Shown in pieces: positions 45,928-56,479 of a stretch of 64,000 nucleotides of DNA. The DNA comes from Galeopsis tetrahit. Lineage: Eukaryota; Streptophyta; Magnoliopsida; Lamiales; Lamiaceae. Below the pieces are notes generated by a model. It did not search any database. It had not been told where the DNA came from and saw only the letters and a program-made list of their open reading frames with translations. Both the position numbers and the translations under genes were made by a program. Each line of letters begins with the position of its first letter. Position 1 is the first letter of the stretch. Location of the stretch: contig OY776133.1 of the NCBI GenBank assembly GCA_963675135.1, positions 35,799,494 through 35,863,493 of the forward strand. The letters are read 5' to 3'.

Positions 45928-47558
45928 ATGGTTAGAGGGAAAAGAACATTCATTCACATTGACGAAGGTGAAGGAAGGAATATAAGGAAGAGAGCTAAAC
46001 ATAGAGATGGCATAGTCCACAGAATGGAAACCAAAGGTATATGACATATGTTTGATTTTATGATATTTAGAATATTGACTATTGTGCATTTTAATTTTTT
46101 GTTCTAGAAAATGAGTTGAACCCATATTCGTTTGAAAAATGATGAAAAGGGTAGGTAGATGCATATGTAAAACATATGCTAATGTTAGACATTAACAAAT
46201 TCGGATAGATCGAGTACCTACTATGCATATTGTTACAAGGGAAATAAATCAGAAGATACGCGATTCAAGCATCGAATTTCATATGAAAGTTGAATACTTG
46301 CATTTGTGATGCATCTATTGTTTGCATATAATCATGTCATTATATACATTTGAAAGCCATACATTTTCTGGGAATGATAAAAATTCTATGTTTTGTGAAC
46401 GGTCGTCTAACAAGAAGAGGCATATGGATAAAATATCTGAAAAACGTAAAGGTTTGCTTTACTTATTGATGAAGTACATGTTAATTTGAAACATTAACAA
46501 TTAAATCGTACAATATGTTTTCACTGAGCTATTTATAATCGTCAATTGTAGGGAAACGAGTTGTACGGTATAAAAAGATTATGACAAAAGAACTAAAGGG
46601 TCTGTTATTTACGCAAAGATATCTATTGGAGTTGAAGAAAACTCCATTTTGATTCCTCCTCAATACACTTTTAACAAATGGGAGTGATGCAATGGTTAAA
46701 AACTACACAAAGTTCGAGGAGAACATAAGGGAGATTGTTAGAGTGTCCACATTGGTGGAGGGGCTATAACTCCCCCTCTCTCCTCCACCTCACTGCCACA
46801 TCATCATTCTTACATTAATAACTCAATCCCACCAACTCCTACAACCATTTCAAAAGTTATAACTCACTTTTGCGGGACCCACTATTCAATTACATTTCTT
46901 TTTAATTCTTTATTTTTCATTTAATGAATATATGTAAATTTTAATATTGTGTAAAAAAAATTAATACGGAATATATGAATATATTAAAATTATTTAGTCA
47001 ATTATTTTAGGGTATCAATTAATATATTTTTTTCTCTTAATTACATCACTTCTAATACATATATTTATCCTATCATATTTGTTAACCTCCGTGTCTAAAA
47101 CTTTTAAGTAATTTTTATCGAGACGGAAAAAGTAATAAATACTCATATTAGAGATGAAAAAAAAAAAAATTAACCCAACGTATAATTTTAATTATTAGTA
47201 CTATATCTAATTTATTTATCCAATATGTATAAAATATAAAAAAACTGAATGAAAAATAAACATAAAAAAAAAAAAAATATGTGGGCCAAGCCCACATTTA
47301 TCAGCAAAAGAACACAAAAGGACGGTTAAGAAAGTATAACCCATTTGAGGAGAGAGAGTATTTTTTTAGTTATAACTCTCCCCCACAATGGTGGTAACCC
47401 TTCCCCCAAAAGTTATACGGAGTAACTCACTATTAACCACCGTTGTAGATACTCTTAGAATGTTTGATGACGAATCTGGATGCTTTTTTATTGGTTGTGA
47501 GAGAGTGTCTACGACGAAGCACGATGCAGAGCTAATATTTAAACATAAAATAAAATAG
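45928..47558 (+). pseudogene. Spliced pseudogene, possible Ulp1-MULE or plant-mobile-domain N-terminus
   Basis: Three phase-1 exons. 45928-46036: MVRGKRTFIHIDEGEG..., acceptor GCAG, donor GTATAT. 46371-46451: GNDKNSMFCERSSNKKRH..., acceptor degenerate (CTG). 46552 onward: acceptor TGTAG, KRVVRYKKIMTKELKGLLFT. The last exon frame has a TGA at 46650, stays open through MVKNYTKFEENIREIV, is broken at 46741 by a MITE with TTA duplication, and resumes in the same frame at 47458 (MFDDESGCFFIGCERVSTTK) to 47558. The F.IG.ERV.TT..D..LIF text recalls the domain preceding Ulp1 in MULE-type genes or plant mobile domains; this assignment is an inference. Stop, lost acceptor and MITE mean it is dead. Confidence 0.55.
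46741..47454. mobile_element. PIF/Harbinger-type MITE inside the pseudogene
   Basis: TTA on both sides (46738-46740, 47455-47457). Termini GAGTGTCCACATTGGTGG and the inverse GAGTATCTACAACGGTGG. 714 bp, with an AT-rich core and paired CCCACA/GTGGGCC segments. No transposase. Confidence 0.72.
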
Positions 47559-47594
47559 GTCTGTAAATATATGAATTATAAGAAACATCAATAA

Positions 47595-47666
47595 GCACCA
47601 GTGGTAGAATAGTACCCTGCCACGGTACAGACCCGGGCAGACCCGGGTTCGATTCCTGGTTGGTGC
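47595..47666 (+). tRNA. tRNA-Gly(GCC) pseudogene with D-loop deletion
   Basis: Good acceptor strands (GCACCAG...TTGGTGC) and GCC anticodon loop, but 8 bases are missing from the D arm and the T-arm entry CAGACCCGGG is duplicated in tandem. The upstream AGAAACATCAA and downstream flank match the copies at 25160 and 26402. Confidence 0.72.
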
Positions 47667-48559
47667 AATTTCTATTGCTGTTATGATATTTGGCGCTTAT
47701 CCAATTCTTGGGTCAATTGTTTATAACTGAGTTTCAGTTCAAAATCTGCGCCCTCTGAGCATTTCCTTTTTTTATTAATTTGCACCCACATTTAATAAGC
47801 TTTTGCTTTGTTATAAAAAGAGTATAATCATTTTGATGCTTTATACGTAATTATTTTTAAAATTTCTTTGAACAGTTATATTCTATAGTGTATAGATAGA
47901 TATAACCTAACAACGAAGAAAACTCTTATAAGCAATTTTAGAAAGTTTTATCCCAAAAAGATGATGGGTTTGAACAGAGACTTATTATAATAATACTCCA
48001 AACACGAATGGACTTTTATTTGAAATACTGGCGGATAATGAACAAAATGGAAGAGCGATATCAGTTTATTTGGTGATGTATGTAGCTTCGTAAGCATTTT
48101 TTTTAGTAGAAAAGAAAGCGCTTTTCACACGTTTTTTGACCAATTATCTCTGTTGTGATAATTGACTAGATACTTCGTCCTTTGGTGGCTTGACTAATTA
48201 TAACTTATATTATAAAATTTGTACCCGAATGTCGTTGCAAATTTTAATTCATGCACGACCTAAATTATCTTTTTTATTTATTTATTATTATTTTGTTCAT
48301 CGATTTATTGTTATTAACACAGTGGGTATATTATATACACTTGCAGATTAAAACATGAGACATAAGTAAGATTGTGTTTGAATTGAAAATTTTAAATACG
48401 GATTATAAGTTTTTCAAAAAATAAGATTTTATTAGGAATTAATATACAAGAATTAATTTTCAACATGTCTACAAGTTCGGACTTTTAGATAAAACGAAAT
48501 TTTTTCATGATATCAGAGCCTCCAGACAAAAACAATCTGAGTTTGATTCCTGCTGGAAG
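47667..48559. other. AT-rich non-coding DNA
   Basis: The first ~100 bp are tRNA-repeat flank homologous to 26473-26535. The rest has no recognised feature. Confidence 0.4.
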
Positions 48560-48777
48560 TAGGGCTGTTATCCGAGCGAGCTTGGCTCGATAATATTGAC
48601 GAGCTAAGAAACGAGTTCGGCTCGACTCGTTAAAGAGCCTAACGAGTCTATGGAGCCTAATGAAATTAAAAGAAAGAAAATTAGATATCGAGCCTAACAA
48701 ATCGAGCTCGAGTCGGCTCGTTAGTAAATCGAGTATCTAACGAGCTCACGAGCAGCTTGGTTCGTATAACAGCCCTA
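48560..48777. mobile_element. hAT-type MITE with perfect target duplication
   Basis: TAGGGCTGTTAT...ATAACAGCCCTA ends and identical 8-bp duplications GCTGGAAG at 48552-48559 and 48778-48785. Interior rich in TCGAGC/GCTCGT motifs. 218 bp, non-coding. Confidence 0.9.
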
Positions 48778-48958
48778 GCTGGAAGCAACTCCACCAATTT
48801 GACGGAATTCTTTCAGTTTTTAAATATATTCCAGATGTGATGATTTCAAAATCGAAATTAAGACAAGGTGAGATTGATAAATTTCAAGTTCATGACAAAA
48901 TATCATTGGTTTCAAAAAAAAAAAATTATAACAAAATATCTTAACATGTCATATAAAT

Positions 48959-49586
48959 GGCATGGTCTATAAAATACACTCGAGTGCTATGCACTTGAGT
49001 TGACCAAGTCTTTTTTTTCTTTTTTTTTTGCCTTTTTTTTTTCCTATTATTTTTCCCTTTTTTTCGCTATTTATTTTTTCTTAATCCCCTTTTTTTAAGC
49101 TTGTTTGTTTTTTATTTTGTAAAAAAAATATTTTTTCCTTTATTTTTTGCGTTTTTTTTTTCATTTTTCAGTTAATAAAAAAATGGGTGTATTTTTTTGA
49201 TGTAGTTTTTTTTTTAAGTCAGTATAATTAAAAAATGAAACATAATATTTCTAAACGTGCAAGTCAATATAACTGAAAAGTATAACACAATATTAATAAA
49301 AAATATAAGTCAATATAACCGAAAAGTGCAACACAATATTACTAAAAAGTGTAAATAATAAAAAGTATAAATCAATATAACTGAAAAGTGCAACACAATA
49401 TTACTAAAAAGTGTAAATAAACACTATTATAGAAGTGTGAGAATGTTGAGAGTGGGAATTGAACTCGAGATTTTGTGCTAATTTAGTCATATAATGACTA
49501 TTGGACCACAGCCCAAGTTTTATTATATTGTTGTTCTTATTAATTAATAAATGATTATTGAACTCGAGTGCACAACAGACTTACTC
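48959..49586. mobile_element. Mutator-like MITE, long form 1
   Basis: Begins GGCATGGTCTATAAAATACA followed by the hairpin ACTCGAGTGC TAT GCACTTGAGT, and ends with GAACTCGAGTGCACAACAGAC. Flanks CATATAAAT and CAAATAAAT (8 of 9). The body has T-rich tracts, then repeats of TATAACTGAAAAGTGCAACA and a tRNA-like segment. Confidence 0.6.
49453..49515 (-). other. tRNA-like segment inside the MITE
   Basis: Minus strand GGGCTGTGGTCCAATAGT (A-box-like) and GAGTTCAATTCCC (B-box-like) at tRNA spacing. No paired acceptor stem could be drawn with confidence. Confidence 0.4.
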
Positions 49587-49911
49587 CAAATAAATATGTT
49601 AATTATGAATTTCAAATGTGTTACCTGATTCTCTAATCGAGATTTGAGAAACCGTCTGAAAGATAATACTGTATGGGTGGGGTATCATGATTTGGTTTTG
49701 TACGAGCGTGAGATTTTAAAAAAAAAAAAATCTTTAGATTTGTATAAACAATTTATTCTTACTTTCATTAAAAATAAAAAAATAAAAAGTGTGGGCAATA
49801 TTCAACTAAATTTTTAATGGAGAATTAATTAATGACCATATTTTGAGTTAAAATATCCAACTTTCCGGTTTTCACACGGGAGAAAAAATTGGTTTAGAGC
49901 ATTTATTATGG

Positions 49912-50783
49912 GGTGAGTCTTGTGCACCTTGATCAGACAACTGTTGATCGTGTATTTGAGTGGACCTTCAAATTTTGAATTTTTTTTTTACAGAAAATTT
50001 ACACTTCTCAATAATATTTTCAGTTATATTAACATATATTTTTCAATTATAATATCATACATTTTGACAAAGTGGGATAGCTCAAGTGGTTAGAACACCT
50101 AGGTCCTGGGGTATTTAACTTCCATAAAAAAAAAAAAAAATATCATACATTTATTTTTAAGTTATAATAACATACACTTTTCATTAATATATAACTTACA
50201 CTTTTCATTAATAGAACATAGATTTTCATTAATATATAACTTACACTTTTCATTAATAGAACATACATTTTTCAGTTATAATAACTTACACTTAGTTATA
50301 ATAACATACATTTTTCAGTTATAATAATATACATTTTTCAATTATAATAACTTACACTTTTTATTAATATAGCATACACTTTTTCAATTATAATAACATA
50401 CACTTTTCAGTTATAATAACAAACATTTTTCAATACACTTTTCAGTTATAATAACATACATTTTTTATTAATATAACTTACACTTTTCAGTTATAAAATA
50501 TTCACTTTTTTCAGTTATAATAACATACACTTTTCATTAAAAATAATATTGCACTTTTCAATATAGAAACATACATTTTTCACTAAAAAACGATGATGCA
50601 CTTTTCAATATACAAACATACACTTTTTCAAAAAAAAAAATCGAAAAACAAAAATTCGAAAAAAAAAAAATTCAAAATTTGAACGTTGACCGGTCAAGAT
50701 CCACTCAAATACACGGTAAGACTTTATTAAAATATCAAAAAATAAAAATTTAGTGTACTTGAGTGCACATGAGAGTTTGACTC
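49912..50783. mobile_element. Mutator-like MITE, long form 2 (diverged)
   Basis: GTGAGTCTTGTGCACC at the left and the inverse of GTGCACATGAGAGTTTGACTC at the right, with ACTCAAATACAC near each end. Flanks TATTATG/TATTACG. The interior is an array of CACTTTTCAGTTATAATAAC and CATTAATATAACTTACA units. A retroposed tRNA-like piece is inserted at 50065. Confidence 0.5.
50065..50139 (+). mobile_element. Tiny tRNA-derived retroposon (SINE-like)
   Basis: 75 bp: tRNA-like GGGATAGCTCAAGTGGTTAG and CCTAGGTCCTGGGG, then a 15-base A run. Flanked by a perfect 13-bp duplication ATATCATACATTT (50052-50064, 50140-50152). The A box is good and the B box is lost. Retroposition is clear from the tail and the duplication. 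Confidence 0.72.
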
Positions 50784-50803
50784 TATTACGATGATAAAAC
50801 CAA

Positions 50804-51822
50804 GGCATGGTCTAAAATACACTCGAGTGCATGTCATGCACTCGAGTTGACCAAGTCCTTTTTTTTTGTGTTATTTTTAGCTATTTTTTTCCCTTTTTTT
50901 TTCTTTAATCCTTTTTTTACGCTTTTTTGTTTTTAGTACTTTATTTTCTCCCTTTTTATTTTGTAAAAAAAAAAATATTTCCTTTATTTTTTGCATTTTT
51001 TTTTCAGTAATAAAAAAATGAGTGTTTTTTTTTGCTGTATTTTTTTTTAAGTCAGTATAATTAAAAAATGAAACATAATATTTCTAAACGTACAAGTCAA
51101 TATAACTGAAAAATGTAACACAATATTAATAAAACGTATAAGTCAATATAACTAAAAAGTGCAACACAATAATACTAAAAAGTGTAAATCAATATAACCA
51201 AAAAGTGCAACGCAATATTACTAAAAAAAATATAAGTTAATATTACTGAAAAATGCAATACAATATTATAAAAAAAAGTGTAAGCCAATATAATTGAAAA
51301 GTGCAACACAATATTACTAAAAAGTGTAAGTTCATATAACTGAAAAGTGCAACACAATATTTACTAAAAAGTGTAAGTTGCTATAAATAAAAATATTATT
51401 GTAAAGTGTAGGACACCACAATAGAAAGGTGCAACACCATTTAACAAAAAGTGTAAGTCACACAACTGAAAAATGTAACACAATATTACTAAAAAGTGTA
51501 AGTCACTATAAATAAAAATATTATTGTAAAGTGTAGGACACTACAATAGAAAAGTGTAATACCGTTTACAAAAAAGTGTAAGTCACATAACTAAAAAGTG
51601 CAACACTAAAATTAAAATTAAAAAGTGTAGGTCACATAACTAAAAAGTGCAACACTAAAATTTAAATTAAAAATAAATTCAAAAAATCTTGAAGGTAGGA
51701 CTCGACTCCGCAACCTTTTAGTAAAAAGGGTACGTGACCACTATTAAGCTAGAGCCTCATTTAACATATACATATATTGGACTCGACTGCATGGTGCAGT
51801 CGAGTCCACACAAGACCTACTC
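50804..51822. mobile_element. Mutator-like MITE, long form 3
   Basis: 1,019 bp with perfect 9-bp duplications TAAAACCAA (50795-50803, 51823-51831). The left end carries a perfect 13-bp hairpin (ACTCGAGTGCATG T CATGCACTCGAGT, 50821-50847), the right end a perfect 12-bp hairpin (51780-51806, GACTCGACTGCA and its inverse). The interior is an array of AAAAAGTGTAAGTCA and TGAAAAGTGCAACACAATAT units. No transposase. Confidence 0.8.
51694..51757 (-). other. tRNA-like segment in the MITE
   Basis: Minus strand GGCTCTAGCTTAATAGTGG (A box) and GCGGAGTCGAGTCC (B box) with tRNA spacing. A possible pol III-type promoter or a retroposed tRNA piece. Confidence 0.45.
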
Positions 51823-51979
51823 TAAAACCAATGTTTTTTTTTTTTTTTTTTTGTGGCTGTAAATTAAAATTTTAATTTGCGTGAATTTTGGGGACAAGAT
51901 TGAACTATAAGTGATAGCGAACACCACCCAACAAACAATTTTATTTTGCTTTTATTTTTTCCAAATAAAACTAATAGTA

Positions 51980-52272
51980 CTACCTCCGTCCCAAGATTAC
52001 TTGCACGGTTTGACCGGCACGTTATTTAAGAAAAGTGAATTTAGTGGTTGGTGATGTAAGATAAAAGAGTGATATTTTAGGTGATTTGGTGAGGTGTAAA
52101 GTGCATATGATGAGGTGTAAAGTAAAATGTATATAAAAAAGTGGTAGCAATTTTAAAAATAAAATGATGTTGGGAGGGTATTAATTTTGTGAGTTATTTC
52201 CATATTAAGAGTGTGCAAATAATTTTGGGGCATTCAAACAAGAAAAGTGTGCAAGTAATCACCGGGAGAGAG
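51980..52272. mobile_element. Stowaway-like MITE 2
   Basis: CTACCTCCGTCCCAAGATTA...TCACCGGGAGAGAG with ATTACTTGCAC inverted arms and TA duplications (51978-51979, 52273-52274). Confidence 0.72.
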
Positions 52273-52350
52273 TAATTTAAACTGAAGGGTTCCAAAATGG
52301 ATAAAATCCAAGTAATTTAAACTGAAGGGTTCCAAAATGGATAAAATCCA
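52273..52350. repeat. Perfect tandem duplication, 40-bp unit
   Basis: TAATTTAAACTGAAGGGTTC and following bases occur twice without mismatch, starting exactly at the right end of the Stowaway element. Confidence 0.9.
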
Positions 52351-54299
52351 ATAAATGTAGTAGTACTAATTAGATCTGGTATTATATTGGTATAATTCTA
52401 GTATTTTATTTTGAGTAAATCTCGCGTACGTAAATTTAAACTTATTAAAAATTCACGGTTTTTAATTAGGTCATAATAGTAATTGAAAATTGCACAAGTG
52501 TTTGTGTTTTATTTTCAGTTTAGTAGGACCCAAAACTTAATAATCATTGGACTAATTAGAAATATTAAAACAACAATTGAAGCCTTAAATAAGGGTTTGA
52601 TTTGAGATTTTGAACTTTAGATTTTATTGATACGGATGAAGTATATTATGTAACTAATGTGGTTGTTTTTTTTATATGGATTACATGCAATATTGACCAA
52701 TTAAGATAAATTAAGTTAAGGGTAAATGGCTAAGAGTCATTTTAGTTCCACTTTTCTCTAATAGATAGTAGCTTAATTTTTTTTATCTAATAGATTCAAT
52801 TTCGATTTTTTCGAGACAATTATGCCCTTCTGCTTACTTTTGAATTTTTTTGAATTATTTCATTAATATATTTAAGTCAACTTAAATATCTAATCAACAA
52901 TTAATTGCAGAATCTCGAAAATCCCGTAATTTTACAACCTTCAAAATTTTAAATATTTCCTAAAAGGTAGGTCTCTCCAATTAGTTCGTCTAATTTTGTT
53001 ATGCTGAGGGATTCTAGCTATGTGCATTTCATTCTACCGATTTTGGCAAACGACTCTGCATTCACCGGCGACGAAGAAGATAACCTACTGTAACAGATAC
53101 GCCGATCATATGCACAAAATGTGCATTTCCAGTATGCACATATTAATTATATGCATGAAGATCGAAGTGCATGGTAAACAATCGTATACTGAAAGGAAAA
53201 GGTTCTGGATATGAATATTCCAACACATTTAATCAGGATGTGCATTGGGGTATGCATAGACATATGCATGAATAAGTGCATGATAAACAATTGGGGTTTA
53301 GGTAAAAAAATGTATGAATATGCATATTATATGACATTTAATTAGTACGTGCACTTGAGTATGCATGAACCTATGCTATCCATTATGACGCGATAAGTGC
53401 ATTCACAAGTGCAATGGTTATACTAATTAAAGTTGAGTACCTATGCTGAGTTACTAGAATAAACTTGTTTTTTCCATTGAAATCAACCTTGCAGAATACA
53501 ATATACTCCATCTGAAACCTACACGATTTAGGATGCCTATGGAATTAATACAGATTCAAAAACAAATACTTGATATATAACAGATTAAAAAGTATAATGC
53601 ATACTCGAAATCTATAAATTAAAATAGGAAGAAATATGCACATGAAATATATGGTGTAATTGATGATATGAACAATAAACTTACAATAATGGAGAACATA
53701 AAATGGTAGATACGTACTGTGAATTGGAATTGGATTGGATTTCAAGGCTTAATTTTGCTATTTTGAATTCGGTTATGATAAATTCTGTAAAATTATTTTT
53801 CAAAAACGAAATTTGGAAAATCAGAGATTTTCGAATATATGACCTAAAATTTAGGAATTGGTGATCTGCGAAATTTATGTAATTTGACCTAAAATTTAGG
53901 AATTGATGATCTGCGAATTTTATGAAATTTTTAATCTGATTTAATTTTTTAATTTCGAAAATTATGTGAGACATGTATACTAAGGACAGTTTTGGTTTTT
54001 TCGCTTCAATTTGAATCAATTAGAAACATTTTAAAGTGATAGTTTAATGGACTCTAATAATGACTCTTTTCATAAATAATCTCTTAAGTTAAATTTCGTG
54101 GGTTAAAGCGGGTCAACTTTAATTATACTATTTATTTTCGTGAAATATTATCTTACTATATGACTATAACTATGTTACTATATAAGACCTAAATTTTGTC
54201 ACTACAAGACCAAATGTGTATTACTATAAGTTCAAAAATATTCTGGACACTTTTTTTTTTGAGCAAAATTATTAAAATAATTCTGACTTATTCGGCTAT
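52351..54299. other. AT-rich intergenic DNA
   Basis: Many ATGCATAT-type words at 53020-53420 and a ~49-bp tandem duplication at 53842-53935 (GACCTAAAATTTAGGAATTG twice). The ORFs here show no motifs. No gene supported. Confidence 0.45.
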
Positions 54300-54548
54300 G
54301 GTTGGTCTGCTATGGACTCGAGTGCATGTTGTGCACCCTAGTCCATGTTGCACTTTTCAGTTTTACTGACTTACACTTTTTGGTAAATGGTGTTGCAATT
54401 TTCAATTATTAAATTGTATAATAATATTTTTAGTCATAGTGATTTACACTTTTTAGTAATATTGTGTTGTACTTTTCAGGTTAATAACATACACTTTTCT
54501 TTAGACTAGGGTGCACAACATGCACTCGAGTGCATACTAGACTTTACC
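54300..54548. mobile_element. Mutator-like MITE, copy 2 (inverted relative to 17965)
   Basis: GGTTGGTCTGCTATGGACTC start and an end matching the inverse of GGTAAAGTCTAGTATGCA. Perfect 10-bp duplication ATTCGGCTAT at 54290-54299 and 54549-54558. Nearly identical to the reverse complement of 17965-18214, which shows recent activity. Confidence 0.85.
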
Positions 54549-54558
54549 ATTCGGCTAT

Positions 54559-55148
54559 TACATAACTAAAACAATGTTACTACAAGACCAAATTTTTTAT
54601 CACTACAAGGTCAAAAGTGTATTACTACATATGCAAAAATATTCTGGACAGTTTATTTTTTGGGTGAATTTGCAGAATGTTTTGACATGTAGTATTACAT
54701 TTTTGGTCTTGTAGTGAATTTTTTTAACCTTGTATAATCAATATTTTGGTCATATAGTAAACCGCATGTTTGCGATCCGCGAATTTTCTGGATAATCCTC
54801 ATCCGGGCTTATGACCCGCGAATATTTTATAATTATCTTAATCCGCGAATATTTTATAATTATCTTAATTTAACTTTTGGGCTAAATGGGCTTTGGGTTT
54901 TGAGTTGATCTAATTAGTATGAAATGTATGTATGAAATATTTTTTTAGTTAACTAATGTGATTGTATTAATTGAATGATTGTTTAATAGTTAATGTAATA
55001 AAAAAATTATATTTATATTAATAAGTTATTGAAAAAAATGATTTAATTAGATTTTTTAATAGATATTTATAGGGGTGATTTTGAAAATCAAATTGAATTC
55101 AAATTTCATAATCCCAAATGAAACTTACCCTAATTTCATTAATTAATA
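54559..55148. other. AT-rich non-coding DNA
   Basis: Contains a 26-bp tandem repeat at 54815-54868 (GAATATTTTATAATTATCTT twice). No gene. Confidence 0.45.
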
Positions 55149-55495
55149 CTCCCTCCACTTTTAATTAAGTGTCATTTTAACAATTTTCAACAAATTAAGA
55201 TATATAATTATGGACCATTTTACCCTTCATTAATGATAACTAATTTTAATGTTAAACTTATGTTTAGTAATGAATGTGGCCAATATTGTAGGTGATATTC
55301 ATGTATACAATAATTAAGGTTTATCCATGATTTATGCTATAGTACTATTTTCAAAAGGGAAAAAACTTAAATCAAGGTAAAGAAAATGGAGGGAGTATAA
55401 TGTATAAGGGTAAATTAAAGAAAAAAGTGTAGAATGACACTTATTTTAAAAATATTAAAAAAGTCAAAGTGACACTTAATTAAAAACGGAGGGAG
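55149..55495. mobile_element. Stowaway MITE 3 upstream of the membrane-protein gene
   Basis: CTCCCTCCACTTTTAATTAA...TTAATTAAAAACGGAGGGAG with TA duplications and inverted arms including GTGTCATTTT/AAGTGACAC. It ends about 1 kb before the start codon of the gene to the right. Confidence 0.85.
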
Positions 55496-55639
55496 TATAC
55501 ATATATGATATTTTTTGTACACGTAATAACAAATCAAAATCATATAAGAATACAATCTTGTAAGAAATTAACCGTATCTTAAGTACAAACTTCTCATAAT
55601 CTTTCAGATTTTTATTTTGTTAATCATAACAACTTTTGA

Positions 55640-56479
55640 TATGAATACTATATATATATATATATAGCTACTCCACTTAAAAAAAAAATTTAGAAAAGCG
55701 AACTGGGGTGGGGTTCTGTTGAAGCGTTTGACTTTGAAAAAATTCCGCGCAGGTGTAACGACTCAAACAGGACGTCAATTGAATTTTCCTTCTTTCTAGA
55801 TTTCATTCCAAAATCACTTTCAAATTTCAATATATATTTCTCAAAAATTTGTTATACAAGAAAACAAACCCATTAGCTTAAACTCATATTCTTTCATCTC
55901 CTTAATTCCTTCATTCATAAAACATCTCATCTTCCAGACATTATTTCCAGTGAGTTTTTTTTTTTTTTCCTTTTAATTCTCTATTTGTATTTGCATGTCT
56001 TTGTTTTTGTTTTCTGCCACTAAATTCAATTATTTTCTTCAAACCCAGAAACTGAAATCCAAATTTAATCCATTTTTCTTTGAATCTTCATCTTGTTTGT
56101 GTTTATACATGACTCAAATATATTGCGCAATTTCCACTTCTTTTCTATAAAGCCACAGCACTCTGTTTTCTCTTTTCTTGCAGCCCCACTATGATGACTT
56201 TCTTGCTGCTTTAATTTTTGGCCTAATTTCCACACTTTATTTGTTCACACTTCTAATTTAACATATAAACGAATTGATGATTCCCTTTTTACTGAATATT
56301 AAGAATTACAAATAAATATTTAGATTTCAAATTTGTCAGTATGAATAAGTTGATTGGCTTAATTACTGGTGATTATAGATAGTTGAAGATTAGGTGCTTC
56401 ATCATTTTTTTGCATTTCCATACCAAAATTACACAATATATATATTTAACCCTGAATTCGACAGGTTATTATAGAAGAC
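55640..56479 (+). promoter_or_regulatory. Promoter, 5' UTR and 5' UTR intron of the membrane-protein gene
   Basis: A TATATATATATATATAG stretch at 55649-55666 is a likely TATA region. CT-rich leader follows. A 5' UTR intron is inferred from TTTCCA|GTGAGT at 55950 to TTCGACAG at 56464, after which 15 bases lead to the tandem ATGs. Inferred from splice motifs, no transcript evidence. Confidence 0.55.

Noticed and set aside
50160..51660. Short repeats at near-regular spacing, CRISPR-like
   Set aside because: They are A/T-rich arrays within transposable elements bounded by target duplications; spacers are not unique.
53020..53214. 64-residue ORF in AT-rich DNA
   Set aside because: No motif, no splice context, and many ATGCAT words that create chance start codons.
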